This document shows positions 1 to 8,785 of a stretch of 64,000 nt of DNA, piece by piece (positions within the stretch are counted from its first letter, which is position 1; each line of letters starts with the position of its first letter). The notes below the pieces were generated by a model. The model had not been told where the DNA came from. It saw only the letters and a list, made by a program, of their open reading frames with translations, and searched no databases. The position numbers were made by a program, and so were the translations under genes. This DNA comes from Allobacillus saliphilus (lineage in GTDB: Bacteria > Bacillota > Bacilli > Bacillales > Alkalibacillaceae): positions 1 to 64,000 of the forward strand of contig NZ_JAGSIE010000003.1 of the NCBI RefSeq assembly GCF_018138385.1. Reading direction: 5' to 3'.

Positions 1-14
1 TGATCGAGGTGTTC

Positions 15-374
15 ATGATTACTTACATACTAGGGATTTTACTTGTCATCGGGTTTTATTTACTTGGAGAAGCCGTTCAGGTTGTTCTATTGCCATGGCT
101 CCCGGGCAGCATGATCGGGATGGTGTTGTTGTTTGTCGTCTTTGTCATTTTCGGTGAACGACTCGTCCGCTGGGTCAAAGAAGGAGCTGAGTTATTCATC
201 AGCTATTTACCGTTATTTTTTGTTCCTGTAACGGTAGGTGTTTTGCAGTATGAGCATTTAGTCAGTTGGTTTGGATTATCGTTTTTCGCATTACTGTTCA
301 TTAGTTCATTATTTGTCATGATGTTTGTGGCTATAATGATGGACCGGAAAGCAGGTGGTTCTTCGTGTGGCTAG
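15..374 (+). CDS. CidA/LrgA-family holin-like membrane protein
   Basis: A small hydrophobic protein of about 119 residues with four predicted membrane segments, matching the CidA/LrgA family, which is thought to act with LrgB/CidB partners in murein hydrolase export, programmed lysis or pyruvate/overflow transport. ATG at 15 is preferred over GTG at 9 because a GAGG box at 6-9 sits just upstream of the ATG and would overlap the GTG. The TGA at 1-3 may be the stop of a preceding gene outside the window. It overlaps the next gene, so the two are translationally coupled, as is usual for cidAB/lrgAB (compare ywbH-ywbG of B. subtilis). Family assignment is firm; physiological role is inferred. Confidence 0.88.
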   Translation: MITYILGILLVIGFYLLGEAVQVVLLPWLPGSMIGMVLLFVVFVIFGERLVRWVKEGAELFISYLPLFFVPVTVGVLQYEHLVSWFGLSFFALLFISSLFVMMFVAIMMDRKAGGSSCG

Positions 375-1030
375 TCATGACGACTGTTGTTTTTTTAGCA
401 GCACAGTGGGTTTATAAAAAGCGCAAGAAAAATTATTTACTTCCTGTATTCACAACGACCATAGCATTGATCAGTGTCATAGTCTTATCGGGTCAATCGT
501 ATGAACAGTATTATGCATCAGCCAAATGGATTGATTGGTTGCTCGGTCCGGCAGTAGTTGCACTGAGTTACCCTTTGTACAAATACCGAACAATGCTTTT
601 GAAAAGTGGAGTCAAAATCATTGGTTGGGTAACTGTTGCTTCGTTGTTAAGTGTCGTTACTGGTGCATTGGTTTTGTCGTTATTTCCAGTGAGCCATAAT
701 TATATCGTTACGGCGATGCTGAAAAATATTACAACTCCAGTAGCGATTGACTTGGCAGAAATATACGGCGGTATTCCATCATTGGTTGCGATTATCTGTA
801 CCTTGTGCGGCATGCTTGGCGCGGTCGTCGGTCCGATGATTTATCGGCGATTTAATGTTCAAAGTAAACTGGCACAGGGCGTCGCGATGGGTGCGCTTGC
901 ACATGCAATCGGTACGTCGAGGTTGATGGAGGAAGATGACTATTCAGGGGCAATCAGTACGTTATCTTTTTTGGTAGTGACGTTGGTGATGCCTTTGTTC
1001 GTCCCTGTGTTGGTGTATTGGCTTAGCTGA
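365..1030 (+). CDS. LrgB/CidB-family membrane protein
   Basis: A polytopic protein of about 221 residues with the length and character of LrgB/CidB: repeated hydrophobic helices, a conserved block with TPVAIDLAEIYGG near residues 118-132, and a late segment with GVAMGALAHAIGTSR. It begins with GTG at 365 inside the end of the upstream CidA-like gene; an in-frame ATG at 377 is an alternative. The pair is expected to form an inner-membrane complex tied to autolysis control or to export of overflow metabolites. No LysR-type regulator (the usual cid partner) is visible in the window, but the upstream side is cut off. Confidence 0.88.
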   Translation: MWLVMTTVVFLAAQWVYKKRKKNYLLPVFTTTIALISVIVLSGQSYEQYYASAKWIDWLLGPAVVALSYPLYKYRTMLLKSGVKIIGWVTVASLLSVVTGALVLSLFPVSHNYIVTAMLKNITTPVAIDLAEIYGGIPSLVAIICTLCGMLGAVVGPMIYRRFNVQSKLAQGVAMGALAHAIGTSRLMEEDDYSGAISTLSFLVVTLVMPLFVPVLVYWLS

Positions 1031-1139
1031 TAAGTTGTCGAATATTGTAGAAAAAAGTCGTACAATCCGAAATTGTGATACACTAAAGAAGAGACTGAAG
1101 TTTTATATACATAGAGGATAAATTTCAGCAATTGAATAA

Positions 1140-1463
1140 ATGGTAGAGATATTATGGAGAAAGTTATTGATGACCGTCTTAATGGCAGGTTTTCTATTGT
1201 TAGTAGCCTGCGGTGGACAAAGCATCGAAGGAAAATGGGAAGATAGCACAGGTGCAATCGTTGAGATTACTGAGGATGCAATGAAATTCGGGGAAGATAT
1301 GGGCATGGCCTTAGAAATTGACCTCAAACATATTAAAGATGACCTGTATGAAATCTCCATGATGGATGAAACTGAAGAAGTGACATTCAACGTCGATGGT
1401 GACGAGTTAACAATGGAACATGTAAGTTCTGGTGAATCAGAGGTCCTTACGAGAGCAGAATAA
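1140..1463 (+). CDS. Small lipoprotein of unknown function
   Basis: A 107-residue protein with a lipoprotein signal: positively charged W-R-K start, hydrophobic core, and lipobox LVAC with the lipidated cysteine at residue 24 followed by GG. The mature part is short and acidic (GKWEDSTGAIVEITEDAMKF and onward), resembling the one-domain beta-rich lipoproteins of Bacillus that carry a GxWxD start, but I do not recognise a named family. No strong ribosome-binding site precedes ATG 1140, so the exact start is uncertain. A strong terminator follows at once, so it is probably monocistronic. Confidence 0.7.
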   Translation: MVEILWRKLLMTVLMAGFLLLVACGGQSIEGKWEDSTGAIVEITEDAMKFGEDMGMALEIDLKHIKDDLYEISMMDETEEVTFNVDGDELTMEHVSSGESEVLTRAE

Positions 1464-1470
1464 TTGATTG

Positions 1471-1503
1471 AAAAAGGCTGTCCTACATGGGCAGCCTTTT
1501 TTA
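1471..1503 (+). terminator. Rho-independent terminator
   Basis: Stem AAAAAGGCTG...CAGCCTTTTT with a short loop and a run of T follows the lipoprotein gene. It also lies just past the end of the convergent speG gene and may serve both. Confidence 0.88.
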
Positions 1504-1516
1504 CGTTGGTGACTAT

Positions 1517-2032
1517 TTACTGACCAAATGTATAATCTTTCCGCAGCAAACTCATCACATAAGCATCATGATATTCTCCGTTTACAAAGTAATGTTCACG
1601 TAGTGTACCATCTACTTGGAAGCCGAGTTTCTTGTAAATATGGACGGCTTTTTCGTTTACTTCATCTACGTATAAATATAGTTTGCGTAGGTTCACTTTA
1701 TTGAATCCATACTCGACAGTTAATCGAGTCGCGTCTGCAGCATAACCTTTGCCTTGATGCTCGGGTGCAATCATAATTCCGAATTCTGCGTTTCGGTGTC
1801 TTGTTTCAATATCAAAAAGGCCTACATAACCAATTCGCTCATCATTTTGGTACAAAATAAATTGCCGGTGCGAATCGTTGTCTTGGCTGTTTTCATACAT
1901 CGTGTTCATTTTTTCAAGTGTTGTGTATGGCTCTTCAAACCAATAGTCCATCACGTCTGAATTAACGCGCATGTTATGCATGAATTCTAAGTCGCTTTTT
2001 TCTAACGGTCGTAAGTGTAAGTTTTTTGTCAT
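1517..2032 (-). CDS. speG: Spermidine N(1)-acetyltransferase (GNAT family)
   Basis: A 171-residue GNAT acetyltransferase that matches E. coli SpeG closely in layout: LRPLEKSDL at the N-terminus, the SpeG hallmark YWFEEPY near residues 30-36, AEFGIMIAPEHQGKGYA as the acetyl-CoA pyrophosphate loop, and the YVDEVNEKAVHIYKKLGF block. SpeG transfers acetyl from acetyl-CoA to spermidine/spermine, lowering polyamine toxicity under stress. ATG at 2032 (one codon inside a TTG) is chosen because an AAGGAG box lies eight bases upstream. It is transcribed towards the lipoprotein gene. Bacillus more often uses BltD/PaiA, so a SpeG-type enzyme is worth noting. Confidence 0.85.
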   Translation of the reverse strand: MTKNLHLRPLEKSDLEFMHNMRVNSDVMDYWFEEPYTTLEKMNTMYENSQDNDSHRQFILYQNDERIGYVGLFDIETRHRNAEFGIMIAPEHQGKGYAADATRLTVEYGFNKVNLRKLYLYVDEVNEKAVHIYKKLGFQVDGTLREHYFVNGEYHDAYVMSLLRKDYTFGQ

Positions 2033-2232
2033 CAATGGTTCTCCTTCGTTTGCAGATTATTTATATCATAGCAAAACATTGTAAAAACGTGAAATGATTA
2101 ATTGAAGGTTAGCCGTTTTTTAAAAGGTTGAAGGGTTAGAAAAGTGTATTCGGTCTGTCATTAGGGGATCGAATTTTCCCGCGACATTTTAGAGTAAGAC
2201 TTTATCGAATGGAGGAAAGTTTTAGCAAAGAA

Positions 2233-2241
2233 TGATATAAT
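2233..2241 (+). promoter_or_regulatory. Extended -10 promoter element
   Basis: TGATATAAT is an extended -10 box of the sigma-A type, about 45 bases upstream of the acidic stalk protein start at 2286. No good -35 hexamer is seen at the right distance, which is compatible with an extended -10 promoter. Confidence 0.5.
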
Positions 2242-2285
2242 CTACCTAACTTAGTCGAATTTCCATAAAGTTGGGAGAGACGGAA

Positions 2286-3200
2286 ATGAAACGAAAACAT
2301 TGGAGTGCAATCTTGGCGATTTTAGGGTTGCTTGTTTTGCCCGTGCATATGGTTGCTGAAGAACAAGGTCAAGAAGGCCCTGCTGTGCAGCAAGAGAATT
2401 CACCAGCCGAAGACTCGGAACCGGGCAAGACTGAAACACCTCAGGAAGAGGAGAATGGAGCAACTCAGCCAGGCGGGAATAATGAGGGGGAATCACCTGA
2501 CGATGGATCGTTAAATGAAGAGGATTCAAGCGGATCAACAAATGATCCAAGTAACCCCGAGGATTCAAAGCCTAATAAGAAGCCTGATGAAAATAAGAAA
2601 CCTGACAAAGACAAGAATGATCCAACTGAATCAAATAAAAATGATCAACAAAGTGCAAATCAGGAAGAGGATCCTGCAACAAAAGAAGAGGATAAAGAAT
2701 CAAGCAATATAGATGATGGAAAAAACACTTCACCAGAAAACACAAACAAACCAACAAACACCCGAGACGACTCAAATACATCTACTGAACCACCATCCTC
2801 AACAAAGTCACCACATAGAGAGTCTACATATGAAGAAGATCCTGACTTAGAAGATTTACAACTCGAAGAAGAAGAACCAGAAGAAGATGAAGCAGCAGAA
2901 GATGTCGTGGATGAAGAAGAGCAGGAAGATGCAACTCTTGGCGGAATCGGTAGCAATATTTTCTCGAACCAACGAGTGACGGACGGGTTTTTCCAAGAAG
3001 TTCGGTTGGTAAAAAGTAAACCTGAAGAAGAAGTCGTTGAAGCGGATACCGATTCGGCAAATGAAGTGAAGGTAAAACACTATTCTTCTGGTTATACGCC
3101 GGATGAACCGAATAAGTTATTGATTGTAGTCATTGTCGTGACGACAGGGATATTAGCGTTTATGGCAATTCAGTATTTCATGAAACGACGAGTAAAGTAA
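2286..3200 (+). CDS. Acidic, low-complexity secreted protein with C-terminal membrane anchor
   Basis: A 304-residue protein with a signal peptide (MKRKHW then a hydrophobic stretch to about residue 24), a long Glu/Asp/Asn/Ser/Pro/Thr-rich linker to about residue 215, a short more ordered block (GGIGSNIFSNQRVTDGFF region), and one C-terminal membrane helix followed by KRR. The topology is type I: an acidic stalk outside, a short basic tail inside. ATG 2286 has a GGGAG box eight bases upstream; the in-frame TTG at 2271 has none. No catalytic motif is visible and I do not recognise a family. A wall-spanning spacer or an ion-binding surface protein are possibilities. It appears monocistronic. Confidence 0.72.
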   Translation: MKRKHWSAILAILGLLVLPVHMVAEEQGQEGPAVQQENSPAEDSEPGKTETPQEEENGATQPGGNNEGESPDDGSLNEEDSSGSTNDPSNPEDSKPNKKPDENKKPDKDKNDPTESNKNDQQSANQEEDPATKEEDKESSNIDDGKNTSPENTNKPTNTRDDSNTSTEPPSSTKSPHRESTYEEDPDLEDLQLEEEEPEEDEAAEDVVDEEEQEDATLGGIGSNIFSNQRVTDGFFQEVRLVKSKPEEEVVEADTDSANEVKVKHYSSGYTPDEPNKLLIVVIVVTTGILAFMAIQYFMKRRVK

Positions 3201-3202
3201 GT

Positions 3203-3245
3203 GAATTGGCGCAACTCGGTTATATGAGTCGCGCCAATTGTTTTG
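3203..3245 (+). terminator. Rho-independent terminator
   Basis: Perfect nine-pair stem AATTGGCGC (3204-3212) with GCGCCAATT (3231-3239) followed by GTTTTG. Confidence 0.8.
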
Positions 3246-3278
3246 TTATCTCCATAAAAGTTGAAGGAGGAGTTCATC

Positions 3279-3905
3279 ATGGAAAATTACGTTTGGTATG
3301 CCAGCTACGGATCGAATATAAACCAAGATCGTTTTTATGCGTATATTTTTGGTGACATTCCGCCTGGTGGTACCGTAAGTGAGGTTGGTTGTCGTGATCA
3401 AAGTCTTCCGTTGCGTGCCGAAAATGTCATGATTGATTTTCCGATGTTTTTCGCGAAACGGTCGAGTCGATGGGACAATAAAGGAGTCGGGTTTATTGAT
3501 ACGACTTCCGACCCTGAACGCCCAACGTATGGACGGATGTATTTGATTACGAAGGAGCAATATGTGGATGTCGTTCGTCAAGAAAATAACGACATGATGT
3601 TGGAGATTGATTTCAATCAACTGGAATCAATGGGTGAGTATGTCATCGATTCGACGAAGATGTATGGAAAAGTCCTTGACGTCGGTGAAAAAGAGGGACG
3701 ACCCATCTATACGTTTACGCATCCCCATGCCATTGATCCGGACGAACGAATCACTCCTTCCATCACGTATTTGAAAGTAATTGGTGCAGGAATAAAAGAA
3801 GCTTTTGGAATTTCAACAGCAGCATTGGTCGATTATTATTTGCTTCGAGAAGAGGTAGCGGAGGTTTATTCGAGAGAGGAATTAATGGAATACTTAGCGA
3901 ATTAG
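3279..3905 (+). CDS. Gamma-glutamylcyclotransferase-fold (GGCT-like) protein
   Basis: A 208-residue protein beginning ENYVWYASYGSN; YGSN is the substrate-binding loop of the GGCT/AIG2-like superfamily, which releases 5-oxoproline from gamma-glutamyl amines or performs related transfers. A later GRMYLIT segment is also typical of the fold, and the family glutamate could lie in EQYVD or ESMGEYV. The protein is longer than minimal GGCT domains and has a long C-terminal extension (HAIDPDERITPSITYL) seen in the histone-deacetylase-like/GGCT proteins of Firmicutes. ATG 3279 is chosen because an AAGGAGG box at 3264-3270 lies upstream. The true substrate cannot be told from the sequence. Confidence 0.72.
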   Translation: MENYVWYASYGSNINQDRFYAYIFGDIPPGGTVSEVGCRDQSLPLRAENVMIDFPMFFAKRSSRWDNKGVGFIDTTSDPERPTYGRMYLITKEQYVDVVRQENNDMMLEIDFNQLESMGEYVIDSTKMYGKVLDVGEKEGRPIYTFTHPHAIDPDERITPSITYLKVIGAGIKEAFGISTAALVDYYLLREEVAEVYSREELMEYLAN

Positions 3906-3998
3906 GCTGCACAAACTAGAAATGCTCTTTCTTTTGTAGGAATTTTTAGATAGTATATTACTATAGAACTAGAATAATAGAATAAAGGGGAAGAGAGA

Positions 3999-5879
3999 AT
4001 GAAATTTTGTTCAGAATGTGGGACGGAATTGTCAGATTCGACAGCTTTTTGTTCGAATTGCGGGAAAAAAGTTGAATCATCGGCAAGCGATCAATTGAAT
4101 CATTCAAGTGAACAATCGATGAAGAGCAACCAGGCGGCAACGATTCAGCCGACGCGCCAAAAGGAGAAGAAAGAGGATTTTGCAACTTTCATCAAAAGAC
4201 ATAAGATGCTATTGTCGATTGGTTTAGGTGTTGCGCTTGTTATTTTGGCCGGTTACTTCACTTTATCTTTTATCAATTCACCGGATCGCTATGTCAATGG
4301 TGTGGTGGATGCAATTGAAGCGGATGATTATGAGTCTTTAGCGGGTTCGATGTATTTTGCTGATACGGAAGAAAAAATTTCTAAAGAAAGCATTGAAGTG
4401 TATGTGAATTATTTAAAAGAAAATAAAAATCGTTTAGATCAAGTGAAGCGTGACTTGCAGGAGCAAAGTGAATTGCTTGAGGAAGATGATCAGACGATAA
4501 GTGATTTTTCAACATACTGGGATGAAATGTACTTGGTTAAAAAGGACGGATTTTTGAAAGATACATACCGCGTCTATGTCATACCGAGTTATGTGACAAT
4601 TGAATCAACGTTGGATGGCTTGATGTTATCCAATGATTTGGAAGAGGACCTTCATACATTTTCAGAACGCGAGAGTTCTTTTGAGGTAGGCCCGCTTGTG
4701 CGAGGGTTTCACCAGTTCACATTCACCTATGAGGGTGAGTGGATGAAGTTAGAGGAGCAAAGGGAGCACTATATTGCCGACAAAAGTGAATATGTTTCAC
4801 CAGAATTTGATGTCGATTATTTAACATTTGAAACGGGTTTTCAGCATGATTACGAAGAAAAATTAATCGTGAGTGGCAACGAAGTCAGTGATCCGATTTT
4901 TAACGAGGAAATCGGTCCGTTTCTACTGGATGAGCAGTCGACGTATGAATACCAGGTTGATTTTCCGTGGGGAACGATGTCAACTGGCGAGCAGCATATT
5001 GATTCAGAATATGTACGCTTGGATTTCCAGGTAAACGAGGAATTGGCTGAGCAGTTGGCAGATGGGCTGCAGAATCATTATGAAACTGTTTTGACGAGTT
5101 TTGAAACAAGAGATTTCAGTTTACTTGAAGACATGAATGCTGGACTGCGGAATTCGTATGAAAATAATTATGAATCGATGTACGGGACTTTTGACAGTAA
5201 TGATGAGTGGTATAGTGGGTTGCACTATAAGAATTTCAATATCCATCCGACTATGATGAGCTTTGGAAAGGATGACCAAGGTGAATGGCATGTGACGGTT
5301 CCGGTAACGGAAGAAGAAATGATCGTCAATTCATACGCTGAACCGAGTGAAAGTGATTTGGCGGATTACCGGAATAATAACCGACACTATCAATTGAATT
5401 ACCGTGATGGTGAGTGGGTTGTTGTGGACCATCTGTCTATGTTCGGTTTTCCGGATAGTGAGCAGACGTTTGACTATACGTACGATGGTGACGTTCGTTT
5501 GTTGGAAACAACAGTAGAGGAAGCGGCTGGTGATCCGGGGAAAGTGATTCCAGTTCGAGTCGGTGAGTATGTGGAGCATTTAGTGGAAGCCATCAATGCG
5601 GGAGATTATTCGCTCGTTTCACCGTATATTTTATCAGGCAGTAGTTTGGAAAGTGACCAGCAATCGCTTGTGAAACGGTTATATGAAGCAGGAACGACTG
5701 AAGAGTTAAAATCGTTCGAAGTGTTATCCGTTGAGGAAAGTGGTGATGGATGGAAGGCTAAATCCAGAGAAGAAATCACCATTAACTATGAAAGCGGTGA
5801 AAGCGAAACAAACACGTATGAGTGGACTTATACCGTTGTCGAAAAAGATGGAGAGTACTTCCTTAGTAAAATCGAATAA
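3999..5879 (+). CDS. TcaA/YvbJ-like zinc-ribbon membrane protein
   Basis: A 626-residue protein with an N-terminal zinc ribbon (Cys4, Cys7, Cys18, Cys21), a charged linker, one membrane helix at about residues 70-92, and a long extracellular part of repeated small alpha/beta domains ending in an NTF2-like region (from about residue 515). This is the TcaA (Staphylococcus) / YvbJ (B. subtilis) architecture, linked in staphylococci to teicoplanin susceptibility and cell-wall chemistry; function here is inferred from architecture only. AAGGGGAAGAGAG gives a good ribosome-binding site. It stands alone with its own terminator. Another zinc-ribbon membrane protein begins at 63616. Confidence 0.83.
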   Translation: MKFCSECGTELSDSTAFCSNCGKKVESSASDQLNHSSEQSMKSNQAATIQPTRQKEKKEDFATFIKRHKMLLSIGLGVALVILAGYFTLSFINSPDRYVNGVVDAIEADDYESLAGSMYFADTEEKISKESIEVYVNYLKENKNRLDQVKRDLQEQSELLEEDDQTISDFSTYWDEMYLVKKDGFLKDTYRVYVIPSYVTIESTLDGLMLSNDLEEDLHTFSERESSFEVGPLVRGFHQFTFTYEGEWMKLEEQREHYIADKSEYVSPEFDVDYLTFETGFQHDYEEKLIVSGNEVSDPIFNEEIGPFLLDEQSTYEYQVDFPWGTMSTGEQHIDSEYVRLDFQVNEELAEQLADGLQNHYETVLTSFETRDFSLLEDMNAGLRNSYENNYESMYGTFDSNDEWYSGLHYKNFNIHPTMMSFGKDDQGEWHVTVPVTEEEMIVNSYAEPSESDLADYRNNNRHYQLNYRDGEWVVVDHLSMFGFPDSEQTFDYTYDGDVRLLETTVEEAAGDPGKVIPVRVGEYVEHLVEAINAGDYSLVSPYILSGSSLESDQQSLVKRLYEAGTTEELKSFEVLSVEESGDGWKAKSREEITINYESGESETNTYEWTYTVVEKDGEYFLSKIE

Positions 5880-5890
5880 AAAACAGAAAG

Positions 5891-5927
5891 AGGCTGGGAC
5901 AAAATTTTGTTCCAGCTTTTTTTGTTG
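5891..5927 (+). terminator. Rho-independent terminator
   Basis: AGCTGGAACA-type stem: CTGGGACA pairs with TGTTCCAG around an A/T loop and is followed by a run of seven T. Confidence 0.85.
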
Positions 5928-6191
5928 AAAAATGTCCATTGGCCTAGTTCATACGATTGAAAGTTTTCGACAAAACCCTCCATGAAACTACATTTGCAAC
6001 CCGGTTGTATCCATTTTAAGGAATTTGCTTAGTTAGCAAATCACCGTTTTAGCACTTTTATCCATAAAACATTAAACTGAATTTTCATTCAATTTACCTA
6101 TTAAAGAAAGTTCACAAAAGTGTTACATTTCATTTACACAACAGGAAACGTCATCTTTTGCTAAAACATACCCAAAAGGAGGAAGTTTCGA
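5928..6191. other. Long AT-rich leader upstream of the subtilisin gene
   Basis: About 260 bases without an open frame of note. It ends in the GGAGG box (6179-6183) for the protease. I see no clean sigma-A promoter, riboswitch or long inverted repeat; the length suits the multi-regulator promoters usual for extracellular proteases, but no operator can be named. Confidence 0.4.
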
Positions 6192-7313
6192 ATGAAGAAG
6201 TTTTTAGTTGGTTTAAGTGCAGTGATCTTGGTGCTATTGGCATTTCAGACCGGTGTATCTGCAGACAAGAAAGAGAAAAAAGATTATATGGTCATGTTTG
6301 ACGGTCCTGCCAAAAAAGGAATTCTTCAAGCTTTTGGGGTGAACGACGGGAATGTATTACGTGATTTTGAGTTGCTCGATGTCTATCAAATCGAGTTAAC
6401 AGACAAACAAGCGAAAGGGTTAAAGAACCACCCGCAAATTAAATTTGTGGAAGAAAACGCTAAAGCTAAGGCGTATGGGCAGACGGTACCCTATGGGATT
6501 CCTCAAGTAGAAGGAACGACTGCGCAAGATAATGGTTTTAGTGGTGATGGTGTAAAGGTTGCTGTGCTGGACACAGGAATTGATCGCAGTCACTCGGATT
6601 TAAACGTTGCCGGTGGATTCTCTGCATACGATAGTGGCGCAAATGCGGATCCATATAATGATGGTAGCGGGCATGGTACACATGTTGCAGGAACAATTGC
6701 TGCACAAGATAATAATTTAGGTGTGCTTGGTGTAACACCAAATGTCGAGCTGTATGCAGTAAAAGTTCTAGATAATCAAGGAAGCGGTACGTATGCAGAT
6801 ATCGCTGAAGGAATTGAATGGGCGATCCAAAACAATATGGACGTTATTAATATGAGCTTAGGCGGTTCATCTAGTTCTAGTATTTTAAAAGAGTATAGTG
6901 ATCTTGCCTATGATTCTGGCATTCTCGTTGTAGCGGCCGCAGGAAATGAAGGAAGCTTCCTATGGTTCGATACAGTTGGTTACCCAGCTGCGTATGATTC
7001 CGTGGTAGCTGTTGCAGCGGTTGATGAAAATAATCAACGCGGATCTTTTTCAAGTGTCGGTTCTCAAGTTGAATTATCCGCTCCTGGCGTGCAAATTTTA
7101 AGTACGGTTCCTGGGAATGGCTATGATTCGTATAATGGCACATCAATGGCTTCACCGCATGTCGCGGGTGTTGCAGCGCAAGTTTGGCAAGCGAAGCCTG
7201 GTTTATCCAATGTTCAATTGCGTCAATTATTGCGTGACACAGCCGAGCCATTAGGTGCTCAGCGTGAATATGGGTATGGACTTGTCCAATCAATGGACGC
7301 AATTAATCAATAA
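6192..7313 (+). CDS. Secreted subtilisin-family serine protease (S8) preproprotein
   Basis: A 373-residue preproenzyme: signal peptide 1-24 (cleavage after VSA), I9 propeptide to about residue 94, then the subtilase domain. The catalytic triad is Asp127 (VAVLDTGID), His161 (GHGTHVAGT) and Ser318 (NGTSMASPHVAG), with oxyanion Asn252 (AAAGNEG). Length and motifs match subtilisin E, Carlsberg and the alkaline proteases of Bacillus, so it should be an extracellular endoprotease matured by autocleavage near the AYGQTVPYGI segment. It has a strong GGAGG box and its own terminator. The mature domain ends QSMDAINQ rather than the usual -AAAQ, which is minor. High confidence in family; exact subfamily uncertain. 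Confidence 0.96.
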   Translation: MKKFLVGLSAVILVLLAFQTGVSADKKEKKDYMVMFDGPAKKGILQAFGVNDGNVLRDFELLDVYQIELTDKQAKGLKNHPQIKFVEENAKAKAYGQTVPYGIPQVEGTTAQDNGFSGDGVKVAVLDTGIDRSHSDLNVAGGFSAYDSGANADPYNDGSGHGTHVAGTIAAQDNNLGVLGVTPNVELYAVKVLDNQGSGTYADIAEGIEWAIQNNMDVINMSLGGSSSSSILKEYSDLAYDSGILVVAAAGNEGSFLWFDTVGYPAAYDSVVAVAAVDENNQRGSFSSVGSQVELSAPGVQILSTVPGNGYDSYNGTSMASPHVAGVAAQVWQAKPGLSNVQLRQLLRDTAEPLGAQREYGYGLVQSMDAINQ

Positions 7314-7317
7314 GAAT

Positions 7318-7361
7318 AAAAAATCGTGGGGCTACATAGTGATGTGCTCCACGATTTTTTA
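7318..7361 (+). terminator. Rho-independent terminator
   Basis: AAAAATCGTGGGGC pairs with GCTCCACGATTTTT and is followed by T residues, directly after the protease stop. Confidence 0.88.
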
Positions 7362-7590
7362 TGTATTAACAAGCATGCAGGTAATTGTTGCAATTGTTAC
7401 ATCTCCTTAACATAGACAGATCAAATCGTATGGCACTTTCATAAAATAAACAAGACTTTCTTCCTAGTAATCGATAGAATCTATTACGTTTCGACAGGAA
7501 TTCACATGAACTTCATAGATTTTTTGTTAAAAAAATGGCATGATTTAATTATCAGATAACTGAATCCATTAAAATCGCTGGAGGTATTGA

Positions 7591-8532
7591 ATGTTAGAGG
7601 AACTAGGAATAACCAAAGTTACAATTCCGCTTCCTTTTCGGTTGAATCATGTCAATTGTTTTTTAGCGGAAGGTCAAGATGGATGGCTCGTGATGGATAC
7701 GGCGTTAAACCGACCAGTCACCAAGGAGATTTGGCAAAGTCATTTATCCGATAAAGAAGTGAAAGAAATATTGATTACACATTATCATCCGGATCATTCT
7801 GGCTATGCGGGCGAGCTGCAACAACAGACTGGCGCTGAAGTGTTGATGACGCAAACTACTGAGCGAGCGAGAAAAAGAAATTGGTCAGAAAACACAGTGG
7901 AAACGATACGCGCTTATTATCAAGCCGTTGGAATACCGCAAGAAATAGCTGATGGAATTAGTGAGAATACGAAAGAGTCTAGGGACTTTGTCATGCCTGA
8001 GCCTTCAGTGAATCGATATGTAAATGAAGGCGATCTTATTAAAATAGGAAACTATGAGTATGAGGTCATTTTTACACCGGGTCACGCTCCAGGGTTGATT
8101 ACTTTATATAATCAAGAGAAAAATGTGTTGCTATCGACCGATCATATTTTACCGAAGATTACGCCGAATGTTTCTTATATGTTTATGGGTGATCAAAATC
8201 CACTTCAAACCTTTATGGAGTCGTTGCAAAAAATTAAACGGTTGGATGTTGATTATGTCATTCCATCGCACGGCGAGCCTTTCCATGGAGCGAATAAACG
8301 AATTGATGAGATTGTGAAGCATCATGAAGATCGCCTGAATGATATTCTCGATCAACTAAGAGACGGAAAGACTGTTTATGAAGTGTGTCAGTATTTGTTT
8401 GGTGACCGCTTGACCACTCATGAGATGCGCTTTGCGATTGGTGAAGCGTTGGCCCACTTGGAATTTTTACGAAGAAAAGGTGAATGCCAACGAGAAGTAC
8501 GCAGTCACGACTGGCTTTATCGGGTTAAGTAA
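7591..8532 (+). CDS. MBL-fold metallo-hydrolase
   Basis: A 313-residue metallo-beta-lactamase-fold protein. The metal motif HxHxDH is His64, His66, Asp68, His69 (THYHPDHSG), with His165 (FTPGHAPG), Asp184 (LSTDHI) and His227 (IPSHGEP) completing a binuclear site. The C-terminal third (residues about 235-313) is helical and fits the winged-helix cap of glyoxalase-II-like thioesterase/MBL hydrolases. It probably hydrolyses a thioester or ester, but the substrate is not evident. A GGAGG box lies upstream and a terminator follows at 8535, so it is probably transcribed alone. Confidence 0.85.
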   Translation: MLEELGITKVTIPLPFRLNHVNCFLAEGQDGWLVMDTALNRPVTKEIWQSHLSDKEVKEILITHYHPDHSGYAGELQQQTGAEVLMTQTTERARKRNWSENTVETIRAYYQAVGIPQEIADGISENTKESRDFVMPEPSVNRYVNEGDLIKIGNYEYEVIFTPGHAPGLITLYNQEKNVLLSTDHILPKITPNVSYMFMGDQNPLQTFMESLQKIKRLDVDYVIPSHGEPFHGANKRIDEIVKHHEDRLNDILDQLRDGKTVYEVCQYLFGDRLTTHEMRFAIGEALAHLEFLRRKGECQREVRSHDWLYRVK

Positions 8533-8534
8533 GG

Positions 8535-8564
8535 AAAACTTCAGGAGGAATCCTGAAGTTTTTA
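8535..8564 (+). terminator. Rho-independent terminator
   Basis: Perfect stem AAAACTTCAGG / CCTGAAGTTTT with loop AGGAAT and further T residues. Confidence 0.9.
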
Positions 8565-8585
8565 ATTTTCGTAAGGCAGGGGCGT

Positions 8586-8732
8586 GCGTGACCGTTCAAA
8601 GTTAACGCGTGAACGTTCAATCCGAGACGCTGACCGTTCAAAGAGTTGCTCCAACCGTTCAAAATGTCGCTGCAACTGTTTAAAGAATCTCGCTAACCGT
8701 TCAAACCAGCACTCCAACCGCTCAAGCTAAAC
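8586..8732 (+). repeat. 21-bp phased intergenic array, phrase type A (7 units)
   Basis: Seven units of exactly 21 bp. Each carries a diverged core of the form CGCTNACCGTTCAAA (cores at 8586, 8607, 8628, 8649, 8670, 8691, 8712) followed by six or so unrelated bases. It lies between the convergent MBL and membrane-protein genes, between their two terminators. The same phrase in the other orientation forms the array at 28599-28767. Confidence 0.85.
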
Positions 8733-8751
8733 CCCATAAAATCATCCATAT

Positions 8752-8783
8752 AAAAAAGCCCGCCAGTTTGCTAGGCGGGTTTT
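8752..8783 (-). terminator. Rho-independent terminator of the membrane protein gene
   Basis: On the minus strand the stem CCCGCC / GGCGGG (8759-8764 and 8774-8779) is followed by GCTTTTTT, just past the stop of the minus-strand gene. Confidence 0.88.
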
Positions 8784-8785
8784 CC

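Noticed and set aside
2572-3080. Ser- and Leu-rich minus-strand frames opposite the acidic stalk gene
   Set aside because: Reverse reading of GAA/GAT-rich codons; no ribosome-binding site.
6538-7302. His-rich minus-strand frames opposite the subtilisin gene
   Set aside because: Shadow frames of a gene with complete catalytic motifs and signal peptide.
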